From NCBI GenBank assembly GCA_902771745.1, contig CACXYG010000004.1, positions 1 through 34,362 on the forward strand: DNA of 34,362 bases, read 5' to 3'. This DNA comes from an uncultured Erysipelotrichaceae bacterium (lineage in GTDB: Bacteria; Bacillota_I; Bacilli_A; RFN20; CAG-288). Every line of letters starts with the position of its first letter. Positions within the stretch are counted from its first letter, which is position 1. A program made the translations under genes and the position numbers. The notes beneath the pieces are model-generated. The model did not search any database. It was not told the origin of the DNA and saw nothing but the letters and a program-made list of their open reading frames with translations. Of the stretch, positions 1 to 8,575 are shown piece after piece.

Positions 1-2
1 TC

Positions 3-2033
3 GGCCGCAGCGGCTGCGGCAAGACGACGCTGCTCAATGTCTGCGGCGGCTTGGATGGCTTTTCCGGCGGCAGCGTGAACGTGAACGGCGCGGATATCCG
101 CAAGGGTACCGATGCCCTGCGGAACCGGGAGATCGGCTATATCTTCCAGAACTATAATCTGAATCAGCTGGAAAACGTACAGGAAAATGTCGCTGACGCT
201 TTGCGCCTTGTCGGTATGAAGGACGAAAAAGAGATCCGGAGGCGGACGGAAACGGCTCTTGCCGCCGTCGGCATGGCCAAGTACCGTCTGAGAAAGCCGG
301 GTACCCTTTCGGGCGGACAGCAGCAGCGTGTGGCCATCGCGAGAGCTATCGTGAAAAATCCTCCGGTGATCCTTGCCGATGAGCCCACGGGCAATCTTGA
401 CGAGGCGAACACTCTCCAGGTCATGGATATGCTCAGGAGCCTTGCGGATGAGCATCTGGTGGTGCTTGTGACGCATGAGGCGAAGCTGGTTGATCTTTAC
501 TGTGACCGCGTGATCGAACTGTCAGACGGGCAGATCAAACGGATCTATGATAATGAGCACGTCTCCGGGCTGGATGCAGCGGGGCGTGATGAAATATGGC
601 TCGGCGGCATGCCGAAAAACGAGACCGTCTGGCGCTACGCGGATGTGGAATACTACGGCGAGGCGCCGGAGCAGCCGCTGCATCTGATCGTGGTCAATCA
701 GAACGGAAGATTTTTCCTGAAGGTGGAAAGTCCTGAGGTTCAGGTGCTGGATGAAAACAGTGAGATCCGCCTGCACGAGGGTGCCTATGAAGCCCGTCCC
801 GAGGCAAAGCAGCGCAGCCTTCTTGATCTGTCGGAACTGCCGCAGGTCAAGGCCGGTATCTGCGGCAGACTGTTTCATCTGAAAAATTCCCTGAAAAGCG
901 GCTGGGATGCGATCTCGGCCAAGCAGAAAAAGAAGGGGAACCGCCTGCTCAGGGCGCTCATGCTGATGTTTGCTGCGATTATCGTGCTGATGTCGGCGAG
1001 CTTCGGTACGAGCTTCAGGGAACGCGCCGAGGCGGAGGCATCCGTCGCCGGAGATCTTTATTATATGGACATCGGTGGCAGCAGGCAGCTGGAACGGATC
1101 AAGCAGGCGGCCGGACCTGAAAACGGATTTGACAGCCTGTATTACCTCAAAGGATACGGTGATATGACGCAGCCGCCGGAGTTTACCCTTGCACCGGGAC
1201 ATTTCATCACTTCCGCGGCCATGGACAGCCCGCTCACACTTAAGGCCTTTCCGCTGAACCGTGATCTGCTGCCGGAAGGCATCACGCCGCTTGCGGGAGA
1301 TGTGAAGGCCGAGGGTGCCATCCTGACAAGAGCAGCGGCCGATGAGCTCCTTTCCGCTTCTACGGTCGGGTATATCCGGAACTACCGGGATCTGCTCGGT
1401 CTTGAGCTATCGGGAAACCGTTACCGTGAAGACGGAGTGACGATGAAGATCGCTGCCGTTGTGGAAGGAAAGAGCAAAACCTTTTACACGGAGAATCTCC
1501 GGATCGCAGAATGGCTGATGAACAATGATGAAGATCTTCCGCTTTACAGGGTTTCTGCGCTTGAAGGGTATGAGGCGGATTTACGTCCGGGCCATGTGAC
1601 GGTGCTTGTCTACCTGCCGGAGCAGGCTTCCGGCGTCAAGGCAGGGGAAACCGTCTGGATCCGCGGTGTGGAGCTTACGGTTGACCGTGTCATAAATGCC
1701 TCGGAAAGCAAGAAGGAGCCGTTTTATATCCCTTATGATGACGGAAGCGACGACGTACACTACGAGCCGCTGGGTTGGTATGATGTCTGCTACCTGCTGA
1801 CTGATGAAGACTATGCACGGGTGATGCTTTCCCTTGGCCGCACAGATAAGAGGGTGACAACGATCCCGCTTTATGACCTGGACAGCAGTCAGGATCCCTT
1901 CCAGCGCTGGACAGCGGTCCTTCATGCAGCAGATACTGCCGCAGCGGACAAGGCCGCGGCAGCGCTCGAGGAAGACGGTATTGCTGCCATCACGCCTTCT
2001 GAGGCGCGCGAAGCGGTCATGAAGGAAGTCGCT
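3..2033 (+). CDS. ABC transporter, ATP-binding plus permease segment (5' partial, joined in frame to ClpB)
   Basis: The open frame is already running at base 3, so the start lies upstream. A Walker A (GRSGCGKTT) is read at 3-29, the signature LSGGQQQRVAIARA at about 308-350, Walker B plus D-loop (VILADEPTGNLDEA) at about 366-407, and the switch His in LVTHEA at about 466-483. This is the MacB/LolD/BceA type of ATPase. After about 190 residues comes a soluble linker, then one membrane helix (LLRALMLMFAAIIVLMSASF, about 942-1001) and a long extracytoplasmic-looking segment, as in FtsX/MacB-like permeases fused to their ATPase. The C-terminal permease helices are absent because the frame runs into ClpB. 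GC content and codons (CGG, GGC, CTG, GCG) differ sharply from everything after about 2045. The substrate cannot be told. The family call is firm; whether the DNA belongs to this genome is doubtful. Confidence 0.8.
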
Positions 2034-3794
2034 TCCTCGGAAGGTAGAATCATTCTCTTCATCGATGAAATTCATACCCTTATCGGTGCTGGTGCTGGTG
2101 GAGATTCTTCTCTGGATGCTGCTAACATCTTAAAGCCGATGCTGGCTAGAGGTGAATTGCATTGTATCGGTGCTACGACCTTAAACGAATATCGTAAGCA
2201 CATTGAAAAAGACCCAGCCTTTGCAAGACGTATGCAAAAAGTCTTGGTCGACGAACCTACCATCGATGACTCTATTGCCATATTAAGAGGTATCAAAGAT
2301 CGATATGAGCAGCATCATGGTGTAGAAATCACCGATGATGCCATCATCGCAGCCGTTACCCTTTCCAAGCGTTATATCACCGATCGTTTCTTACCAGATA
2401 AGGCTATCGACTTAGTTGACGAAGCATGCGCCAAGGTGAGAATGCAGATTGATACCATGCCAGAAGAACTCGATGAGATCAATCGTAAGCTCATGCAGCT
2501 TCAGATTGAAAAAGTCTCCATCAAGAAAGATGATTCTGAAACCGCCCAGAAGAGACTTGTGGAGATGGAAAAAGATATCGCGGAACTCACTCAGAAACAG
2601 AGTGAACTCACTGCGCAGTGGCAATCCGAAAAAGGTGATTCTGAAAAACAGAAAGAAGTAAAGAAGAAGTTAGATATTGCAAAACTCAACTTACAGAAAG
2701 CCATGCAAGATGCTGACTATAACACCGCTGCTAGAATCCAGAACAAAGATATACCTGAATTACAAGATGAATTAAAGAGAATCCTTGAGAACACCAAAGA
2801 AAGCACCATGCTTTCTGATAAGGTCAGCGATGAAACCGTCGCTCAGGTCATCTCTTCTCAGACTGGTATTCCAGTCTCCAAGTTAACCAAGTCGGAATCT
2901 CAGAAGATTCTCACTTTGAAAGATGAACTTGCCAAAAGAGTCATCGGTCAGGATGAAGCCCTTGACCAGATTTCCGAATCCATCATCCGTTCCCGTGCTG
3001 GTTTATCTGACGCCAATCGTCCAATCGGTTCGTTCCTCTTCTTAGGTCCGACTGGTGTTGGTAAGACAGAAGTTGCCAAGGCCTTAGCTGAACAGCTCTT
3101 TGACTCCGAAAAACAGATTGTCCGTATCGATATGTCTGAATATATGGAAAAAGAATCTGTCTCTCGTCTGGTGGGCGCTGCTCCTGGTTATGTCGGCTAT
3201 GAAGAAGGTGGTCAGTTAACAGAGGCTGTCAGAAGAAAACCATATTCCATCGTCTTATTTGATGAAGTGGAAAAAGCCCATCCAGATGTCTTTAATATCT
3301 TACTTCAGGTATTAGATGACGGCAGACTTACCGATGGTCAGGGTAGAACCGTTGATTTTACCAATACCATCATCATTATGACTTCCAACTTAGGTAGTGA
3401 ATTCTTGCTTAACGGCAATGGCAAAGAACAACAGGATCAGGTTCAGGCTCTTTTAAAGAGATCTTTCCGTCCTGAATTCCTCAACCGTATTGATGAAATC
3501 GTCATGTTCAACTCTCTTGGTGAAAACGTGGTGGATGAAATCGTCAAGAAGTTCCTCAATCAGTTGGTTCATAGACTTGCTAGTAAAGAAGTCACCTTCA
3601 CCTATGATGATAAGGCCATCAAATACATCCATGAGAATTCCTTTGATGCCATCTATGGCGCTCGTCCAATCCGTCGTTACGTCCAGTCTCATGTCGAGAC
3701 GCCAATTGCCACCAAACTCATCGCTGGTAACATCTATAAGAAAGTTTCTCTAAGCGCAGATGATAACGGTTTGATCTTCATCACCGATAATTAA
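2034..3794 (+). CDS. clpB: ClpB disaggregase, N-terminally truncated (starts just before NBD1 Walker B)
   Basis: ClpB is a hexameric AAA+ ATPase that pulls proteins out of aggregates together with DnaK. Visible here are the NBD1 Walker B (IILFIDEIHTLIGAG), the NBD1 remainder (LARGELHCIGATTLNEYRK), the long Lys/Glu-rich coiled-coil middle domain (about 2455-2800) that separates ClpB from short-linker ClpC, and a complete NBD2. NBD2 has Walker A GPTGVGKT at 3045-3068, Walker B VLFDEVEKAHP, and the C-terminal D2 small domain (FRPEFLNRIDEIV). The N-domain and the NBD1 Walker A, roughly 270 residues, are missing; ABC transporter sequence occupies their place in the same frame. Codon use (GGT, AGA, TTA) matches the rest of the window. 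The protein as written could not bind ATP in NBD1. An intact clpB probably exists in the true genome. Confidence 0.88.
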   Translation, partial: SSEGRIILFIDEIHTLIGAGAGGDSSLDAANILKPMLARGELHCIGATTLNEYRKHIEKDPAFARRMQKVLVDEPTIDDSIAILRGIKDRYEQHHGVEITDDAIIAAVTLSKRYITDRFLPDKAIDLVDEACAKVRMQIDTMPEELDEINRKLMQLQIEKVSIKKDDSETAQKRLVEMEKDIAELTQKQSELTAQWQSEKGDSEKQKEVKKKLDIAKLNLQKAMQDADYNTAARIQNKDIPELQDELKRILENTKESTMLSDKVSDETVAQVISSQTGIPVSKLTKSESQKILTLKDELAKRVIGQDEALDQISESIIRSRAGLSDANRPIGSFLFLGPTGVGKTEVAKALAEQLFDSEKQIVRIDMSEYMEKESVSRLVGAAPGYVGYEEGGQLTEAVRRKPYSIVLFDEVEKAHPDVFNILLQVLDDGRLTDGQGRTVDFTNTIIIMTSNLGSEFLLNGNGKEQQDQVQALLKRSFRPEFLNRIDEIVMFNSLGENVVDEIVKKFLNQLVHRLASKEVTFTYDDKAIKYIHENSFDAIYGARPIRRYVQSHVETPIATKLIAGNIYKKVSLSADDNGLIFITDN

Positions 3795-3798
3795 AAAT

Positions 3799-3842
3799 AT
3801 GAGCGATAACTTCTTTTTAAGAAAGCTATCGCTCATTTTTTC
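3799..3842. terminator. Bidirectional rho-independent terminator between clpB and nth
   Basis: A 10-bp stem, ATGAGCGATA (3799-3808) with TATCGCTCAT (3827-3836), is extended inward by CTT/AAG pairs and followed by a T run. On the other strand the A run before the stem gives a T tail, so it can serve both convergent genes. It overlaps the last codons of nth. Confidence 0.85.
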
Positions 3843-4471
3843 TTTGAATAATATTTGCAGACTTCTTTTAACGGACAGAGATCACACTTCTCATTTCTCG
3901 CTAGACAGATATTTCTACCTAATAAGATGAACTGCCGATGCAGATGAATTGAGTGTTTGCCCTTAAAAAGGCGCTCCAGAGCCACTTCTGTCTCTTCTGG
4001 CGTCAATTTATCATTGACCAAGCCAAGACGATGAGAAACACGGAATACATGCGTATCGACAGGGATAAATGGATCATCGTATAACTCCGCTAGGACAACC
4101 CCACTGGTTTTATAGCCAACCCCAGGAAGAGCCATCAAGGCTTTTCTATCTCGAGGTAATTCACCACGATAGTCTTTTAATAAGATATCGGCTGTCTTAA
4201 TCAGATATTCGCATTTGGATTTTCCTAAACCTACTTTCTTGATGCAATCTAGAATCAAGGCTTTATTCTCTTGATTATAGTCTTCAAGTCTAGGGCACTC
4301 TTTAAACAAACGAGAGGTCGCTTCATTGACACTTTTATCCGTTGCCTGAGCAGAAAGGATGGTTGCAAAAAGGAGCTCATAATCCTTTTGATACTCCAAA
4401 AAGGTATGGGTATCCGGATAAAGCTCCTGTAATGTATTAGCGATGAATTCTACTTTCTTACTTCTTTCCAT
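3833..4471 (-). CDS. nth: Endonuclease III
   Basis: Nth is a DNA N-glycosylase/AP lyase of base excision repair that removes oxidised pyrimidines. The 212-aa length is typical. The helix-hairpin-helix LPGVGYKTSG holds the catalytic Lys121, and VDTHVFRVSHRLGL holds the catalytic Asp139, matching Lys120/Asp138 of E. coli Nth. The C-terminus carries the four-Cys [4Fe-4S] motif C-x6-C-x2-C-x5-C (CLARNEKCDLCPLKEVC). The start overlaps the end of dnaD by 14 bp and lacks a clear Shine-Dalgarno, so translational coupling is likely. The dnaD-nth pair is conserved in Bacilli (as in B. subtilis). The stop is TGA and lies inside the terminator. Confidence 0.97.
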   Translation of the reverse strand: MERSKKVEFIANTLQELYPDTHTFLEYQKDYELLFATILSAQATDKSVNEATSRLFKECPRLEDYNQENKALILDCIKKVGLGKSKCEYLIKTADILLKDYRGELPRDRKALMALPGVGYKTSGVVLAELYDDPFIPVDTHVFRVSHRLGLVNDKLTPEETEVALERLFKGKHSIHLHRQFILLGRNICLARNEKCDLCPLKEVCKYYSKKK

Positions 4472-5111
4472 GATACGTCCAGTCAGAATTTAAAAGGAAC
4501 TCACGAAGTTCTTCTCTTTGTTTGGTATCTTCATTGACCGTAGAAGCACCGATAGATTTTCTGGTCTGACTTCTCTGCATCTCTAAAATGAGACGGTCGG
4601 CTGTCTTAAAAGAGATATTACCAGCCTTGGTCAAAGATTTCTCACAAGCTTCCTTGATCATACCATCTTCGGCACCAGATTTGATCCAAGAGGTGACCTG
4701 ATCTCTTTCTAATGGAGTCAAGGAACGATTGGCGATACTTTCAATCTCCTGATACAAGGAATCAGAACGACGAGAATTTAAAGTGTTGCTTTGATTCTTT
4801 AAGACCATATCCTTGATGGCATCATCAAAGATTTTCTTCTTGAATTCCTCTAGCGAGGTAAAGAAGGCGTTGCCTTCATTCTTGATGGCGATATATTGTT
4901 TTTCCATCAAGCGAGATAAAGAATCATCAATCTTATCGCCATCGACCATGTAAGGAGAAAGAATCTCCTTGGTGATCAATGTCTTAGGTTCGACATGTAA
5001 AACGGCATCCGAAACAAACAAGACCATGCAATCGATCTCGTCTAAGTCATAGTTCTTATATTTTTTGATGAGAATGGATTTCCAATCCAAATCGTAAGCG
5101 TTAATGTCCAT
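4458..5111 (-). CDS. dnaD: DnaD-like primosomal protein
   Basis: DnaD helps load the replicative helicase in Bacillota. The first about 100 residues fit the N-terminal winged-helix domain. The second half carries the DnaD/DnaB_2 domain, seen in IESIANRSLTPLERDQVTSW, a run through KEACEKSLTKAGNISFKTAD, then LILEMQRS. The total of 217 aa is normal for DnaD. It lies 6 bp after the nucleotidyltransferase gene and overlaps nth, so it is an internal operon gene. The upstream ribosome binding site (ACAGGTAAATAATT then ATG) is weak. Assignment rests on the C-terminal domain and the nth neighbourhood. Confidence 0.88.
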   Translation of the reverse strand: MDINAYDLDWKSILIKKYKNYDLDEIDCMVLFVSDAVLHVEPKTLITKEILSPYMVDGDKIDDSLSRLMEKQYIAIKNEGNAFFTSLEEFKKKIFDDAIKDMVLKNQSNTLNSRRSDSLYQEIESIANRSLTPLERDQVTSWIKSGAEDGMIKEACEKSLTKAGNISFKTADRLILEMQRSQTRKSIGASTVNEDTKQREELREFLLNSDWTYHGKK

Positions 5112-5117
5112 AATTAT

Positions 5118-5807
5118 TTACCTGTGCTCTATTATACAGCAATAGTCTTTCAAGTGGAGTTCTTCAATCATATTTTCTTGATATTTTTTAGGACATTTAT
5201 GTAATTCTTCCTTAATCTTCTGCGGGTTCAATTGACCTATCAGATGCTCCTCTTCTATCATGGCCTTCTTGGTCTCTTCAGAGTAAGTAAAACCAAGTTC
5301 TAATTTAAAGCGACAGGCACGAAGAATTCTCAGTGGATCTTCCCTCAATTTTTGATTGAAATTTCCTATTAGACAAATTATTTTGTTTGTCAAATCTTTT
5401 AATCCTCTACCAGTCGGATCAATGACATCAAAGTTTCCATCCACGTACAAAGAATTGATGGTAAAATCCCTCCTTCTAAAGTCTTCTTCAATCGTTTTTA
5501 CAAAGATGACTTTTCCTGGATGACGATAATCTTTATAATCGCTTTCTTTTCTCAAAGCAGCGATGGTTGCATGGTTTTTATCATGCTTGAAGGAAACGGT
5601 TCCATACTTTTCAAAATAGAGGGAATCCTCAAAGGCTTGATGGATTACTTCTGGGGATAATGAGCAACAGAAATCCAAGTCAGAAGTTTCTCTTCCCAGA
5701 AGAGTATCTCTGACACAGCCACCGACAAGATATACATTTTCTCTACCCAACTTACTTATGACTAGCTCATAAGTGGGTAAAAGTGCCTTATTTAGTGTGA
5801 TTTTCAT
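5118..5807 (-). CDS. tRNA nucleotidyltransferase / poly(A) polymerase family, short form
   Basis: This belongs to the class II nucleotidyltransferases that add CCA to tRNA 3' ends. Motifs in order are GGCVRD, the metal-binding DLD in SDLDFCC, RRRDFTINSL, DPTGRGLKDL and REDPLRILRACRF. The protein stops at about 229 aa, whereas Bacillus-type CCA enzymes are near 400 aa. The head and neck are present, but most of the body and tail that bind tRNA are missing. The downstream gene begins 6 bp later, so the short form is not a local break. I chose the ATG at 5807; a TTG at 5822 is in frame but lies inside the hup terminator hairpin. No Shine-Dalgarno precedes 5807. It could add only part of CCA or act on another RNA; this cannot be decided here. 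Confidence 0.8.
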   Translation of the reverse strand: MKITLNKALLPTYELVISKLGRENVYLVGGCVRDTLLGRETSDLDFCCSLSPEVIHQAFEDSLYFEKYGTVSFKHDKNHATIAALRKESDYKDYRHPGKVIFVKTIEEDFRRRDFTINSLYVDGNFDVIDPTGRGLKDLTNKIICLIGNFNQKLREDPLRILRACRFKLELGFTYSEETKKAMIEEEHLIGQLNPQKIKEELHKCPKKYQENMIEELHLKDYCCIIEHR

Positions 5808-5834
5808 AAAAAATGCCGTCAAAAGACGGCATTT
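5808..5834 (-). terminator. Terminator of hup, abutting the next gene's start
   Basis: On the minus strand AAATGCCGTC, a TTTT loop and GACGGCATTT form a perfect 10-bp hairpin followed directly by Ts. It lies between hup (stop 5858) and the nucleotidyltransferase ATG at 5807. It may attenuate, rather than block, transcription into the next gene. Confidence 0.82.
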
Positions 5835-5857
5835 AGCTCCTTTTTAAGGGATAAGAT

Positions 5858-6163
5858 TTACTTACCGTTGACTAAGTCTTTTAAAGTCTTAGAAGGTTTG
5901 AACTTGACGGCCTTGGAGGCTGGGATTTCAATCTTTTCATTGGTGTTGGAAGGATTGACACCAGTTCTTGCTGGACGTTCAACTAAAACGAACTGACCGA
6001 AGCCGGCGATTTTGACTGCGCCGTATTCTGGATCAACTAAGCCCTGAGCGATAGCGGCGAAGACAATTTCGATTGCCTTGGTAGCTTCACCCTTCTGCAT
6101 TCTGCCAGTAGTAGCTAACTGTTCAGCTAAATCTTCTTTCGTAATCAACTTTTTTTCTGCCAT
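5858..6163 (-). CDS. hup: HU-family DNA-binding protein
   Basis: HU is a small histone-like protein that bends DNA and organises the nucleoid. The 101-aa product begins MAEKKLITKEDLAEQLA and carries the HU/IHF signature GFGQFVLVERPARTGVNPS, with the DNA-intercalating arm Pro, followed by KFKPSKTLKDLVN. I chose ATG at 6163 because AAAGGTGGG lies just upstream; an in-frame extension to 6220 has no ribosome binding site and crosses the promoter. The gene has its own promoter and terminator. It sits after gpsA as in B. subtilis, where hbs follows der-gpsA. Confidence 0.95.
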   Translation of the reverse strand: MAEKKLITKEDLAEQLATTGRMQKGEATKAIEIVFAAIAQGLVDPEYGAVKIAGFGQFVLVERPARTGVNPSNTNEKIEIPASKAVKFKPSKTLKDLVNGK

Positions 6164-6191
6164 GGTTCTTTGCCCACCTTTCTTTAAAAAA

Positions 6192-6220
6192 AGATTAACA
6201 CAACTCTTTTTAAATTTCAA
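6192..6220 (-). promoter_or_regulatory. Promoter of hup
   Basis: On the minus strand a -35 TTGAAA (6220-6215) is separated by 17 bp from a -10 TAATCT (6197-6192). It lies in the gap between gpsA and hup, with the start codon 28 nt downstream. Confidence 0.55.
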
Positions 6221-6245
6221 TTTATTTCGTGAACATCGCTATTTT

Positions 6246-7238
6246 TTAATGTTCCGACTTGAGCTTTCTGACCATGGTTTCATGGACCATTTGGGATGGT
6301 TTTTGACCTTCGAAGAGAACCGAATAGACCCCGTTTAGAATGGGCATGGAAATCCCTAATTTGTCTGCCAAAGCCTTGGCATATTTGCAGGTGACGACAC
6401 CTTCAACGGTTTTTTTATTCGCTTTTAAGACATCATTTGCGTCATCTTTTTGCCCGATTTGTAAACCTAAGTAAAAATTACGACTTTTTGGGGAAGAGCA
6501 GGTGAGTAAAAGATCACCAATACCGGTCAATCCATAGAAGGTTTCAACCTTGCCGCCAAGGGCTACACCAAGACGAATGATCTCATGTAAACCGCGGGTG
6601 ACAAGGGCCGCTTTGGCGTTTTCACCCTCACCAAGCCCATAAATTGCACCACCAGCGATGGCGATGACATTCTTTAACGCGGCGCCGATCTGACAACCGA
6701 TTTCATCATCGTTGGTATAGATTCTGAAGGTTTCACAAGAGAAGGCCTTCTGCACCTTGATGGCAGCTTCTTCGTTAGAGGAGACAGCAACAATAGCCGT
6801 GACTTTATCCTGGATGACCTCTTCAGCAAAGCTCGGACCGATAATTGAGACCACGCTCTCGACATACTGCGAAGGCAATTCTTCTTTTAAGACGTTGCTT
6901 AACGGCTCAAAGGTGTCACAATCTAAACCTTTGGTCGCCGATAAGATCATCACTTTATGGTCCAATAAGGAAGCAACTTCTTTTGCCTTAGAGCGCATGA
7001 CACTCGAAGGAATACAAAAGAGAATCATATCAGAGTCTTTTAAACCACTCTTCATATCGGTGGTAAAAGAGATGCGTTCATTTAAAACAATGTCCGGAAA
7101 ATACCGGACATTGATATGACGCTGATTATCAAAGGAAGTAAGATCTCTGCCGATGAGAACACATTCATGTTCACTTTTCGCAAAGACATGAGCAAGGGCA
7201 GTTGCCCAGCTACCAGAACCGATAATCGCTATTTTCAT
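6246..7238 (-). CDS. gpsA: NAD(P)-dependent glycerol-3-phosphate dehydrogenase
   Basis: GpsA reduces dihydroxyacetone phosphate to sn-glycerol-3-phosphate for phospholipid synthesis. The N-terminus shows the Rossmann motif IAIIGSGSWATALAHVFA. Further on come ILSATKGLD, SIIGPSFAEEV, the catalytic-Lys stretch IGAALKNVIAIAGGAIYGLG, and the substrate-binding LTGIGDLLLTCSSPKSRNF. The 330-aa length is typical. It begins 5 bp after der, so it is in the cmk-der-gpsA operon. With glpK in the same window the cell can make glycerol-3-phosphate both from glycolysis and from glycerol. Confidence 0.97.
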   Translation of the reverse strand: MKIAIIGSGSWATALAHVFAKSEHECVLIGRDLTSFDNQRHINVRYFPDIVLNERISFTTDMKSGLKDSDMILFCIPSSVMRSKAKEVASLLDHKVMILSATKGLDCDTFEPLSNVLKEELPSQYVESVVSIIGPSFAEEVIQDKVTAIVAVSSNEEAAIKVQKAFSCETFRIYTNDDEIGCQIGAALKNVIAIAGGAIYGLGEGENAKAALVTRGLHEIIRLGVALGGKVETFYGLTGIGDLLLTCSSPKSRNFYLGLQIGQKDDANDVLKANKKTVEGVVTCKYAKALADKLGISMPILNGVYSVLFEGQKPSQMVHETMVRKLKSEH

Positions 7239-7243
7239 GATAT

Positions 7244-8575
7244 TTATTTCTTTTTGAGCATATCATCACGCTTGGAACGGATGAGAAGCTTAATCGGGCA
7301 GTTATCAAAACCAAACTGGGTACGGATGACGTTTTCCAGATATCTCTGATAAGAGAAATGGAAGTAGTTTGGATTGTTGCAGAACATGACAAAGGTGGGT
7401 GGAACATCCTTGGATTGAGTGCAATAGGAAATCTTTAAACGACCACCGTTGAAGTCTGGTGCTTCATTATCCATCTGGGCTTTCAAGATGACGGAGTTGA
7501 GCAAGCTGGATGGGATGGTCTTATGCATATTCTCATCCACGGCATTCATGGCGTTGAAGATCTTCTGGATGTTGGAACCAGTCAAAGCGGAGACAAAGAC
7601 GACTGGAGCATAGTTGAGGAACTTAAAGAAGGTTCTCAGCTCAGTCTCAAACTTCTTCTGGGCGTCTTGAGTATGAGGAACCAAATCCCACTTGTTGACG
7701 ACGATGATGACCGGTTTATGATTATCGATGGCATAGCTGGAGACATGGATATCCTGAGAGACCAAGCCTTCACTAGCATCGACTAATAAAAGGATGATAT
7801 CTGCTCTTTTTGCGGCATCAGCAGAACGGATGACAGCAAACTTATCCAAGTCTTCTTCCACCTTGCCGGGACGCTTGATACCAGCCGTATCGATCATGAC
7901 ATATTTCTTGCCTTCTCTTTCAAACTGGATATCGACGCTGTCTCTGGTGGTACCAGACATCGGAGAGGTGATGACTCTATTACTTCCGATGATCTTATTA
8001 GCCAAAGAGGACTTACCGACATTTGGTCTACCAAGCAAAGCAAACGTAAGACAGTCCTTATAAGGATTGACTTCAACCTTTGGAAGACGAGCGATGATAT
8101 CATCAAGCATATCACCAAGGCCGATACCGTGTTCTGCGGAAATCACATAAGGATCATCAAAACCTAACTGATAGAAGTCATAAGCGTTACCTAAAAGAGT
8201 GTTGTCATCAATCTTGTTGACGACGAGCATGACCTTATCACGATAAGGATATAACTTCTTAGCGACAAAGACGTCATTGTTGGTTAAACCCGCTCTGCCA
8301 TCGACGACAAAGAGAATCAAATCCGCCTGTTGACAACCCAGTTCTACCTGAGCCTGAACTTCCTTCTGGAAAGGAATGTTCTCACCAGTGACACCACCAG
8401 TATCAATCAAAGTAAATTCCTTATCCAGCCAATGACCAGTACCATAGTTTCTATCACGAGTGATTCCAAACTGACGGCCGGTGATCTCCTGACGGGAATC
8501 GGATAAACGATTGAACAGAGTGGACTTACCACTGCTGGGAGAACCGACTAAAGCGACTGTACCATATTGTTCCAT
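7244..8575 (-). CDS. der: Ribosome-assembly GTPase Der (EngA)
   Basis: Der has two GTPase domains in tandem and a C-terminal KH-like domain and is needed for 50S maturation. The second domain is canonical: GRPNVGKSS from residue 182, DTAGIKRPGKV, then NKWD. The first has DTGG and NKID, but its P-loop reads GSPSSGKST at residues 11-19 where Der proteins usually have GRPNVGKST. The 443-aa length is normal. The start overlaps the end of cmk by 28 bp, and gpsA follows at 5 bp. Confidence 0.97.
   Translation of the reverse strand: MEQYGTVALVGSPSSGKSTLFNRLSDSRQEITGRQFGITRDRNYGTGHWLDKEFTLIDTGGVTGENIPFQKEVQAQVELGCQQADLILFVVDGRAGLTNNDVFVAKKLYPYRDKVMLVVNKIDDNTLLGNAYDFYQLGFDDPYVISAEHGIGLGDMLDDIIARLPKVEVNPYKDCLTFALLGRPNVGKSSLANKIIGSNRVITSPMSGTTRDSVDIQFEREGKKYVMIDTAGIKRPGKVEEDLDKFAVIRSADAAKRADIILLLVDASEGLVSQDIHVSSYAIDNHKPVIIVVNKWDLVPHTQDAQKKFETELRTFFKFLNYAPVVFVSALTGSNIQKIFNAMNAVDENMHKTIPSSLLNSVILKAQMDNEAPDFNGGRLKISYCTQSKDVPPTFVMFCNNPNYFHFSYQRYLENVIRTQFGFDNCPIKLLIRSKRDDMLKKK

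Noticed and set aside
522..1202. Long minus-strand open frame inside the ABC transporter
   Set aside because: It is antisense to a well-supported domain, in GC-rich DNA where long spurious frames are common.
51..3794. A genuine new fusion protein, ABC transporter plus ClpB
   Set aside because: Both partners are broken inside domains and the composition changes at the joint, so a chimera or recombination scar is more likely; reported as a junction instead.
5807..5822. TTG at 5822 as start of the nucleotidyltransferase
   Set aside because: It lies in the loop region of the hup terminator hairpin and would add five residues not seen in the family; ATG 5807 is preferred.
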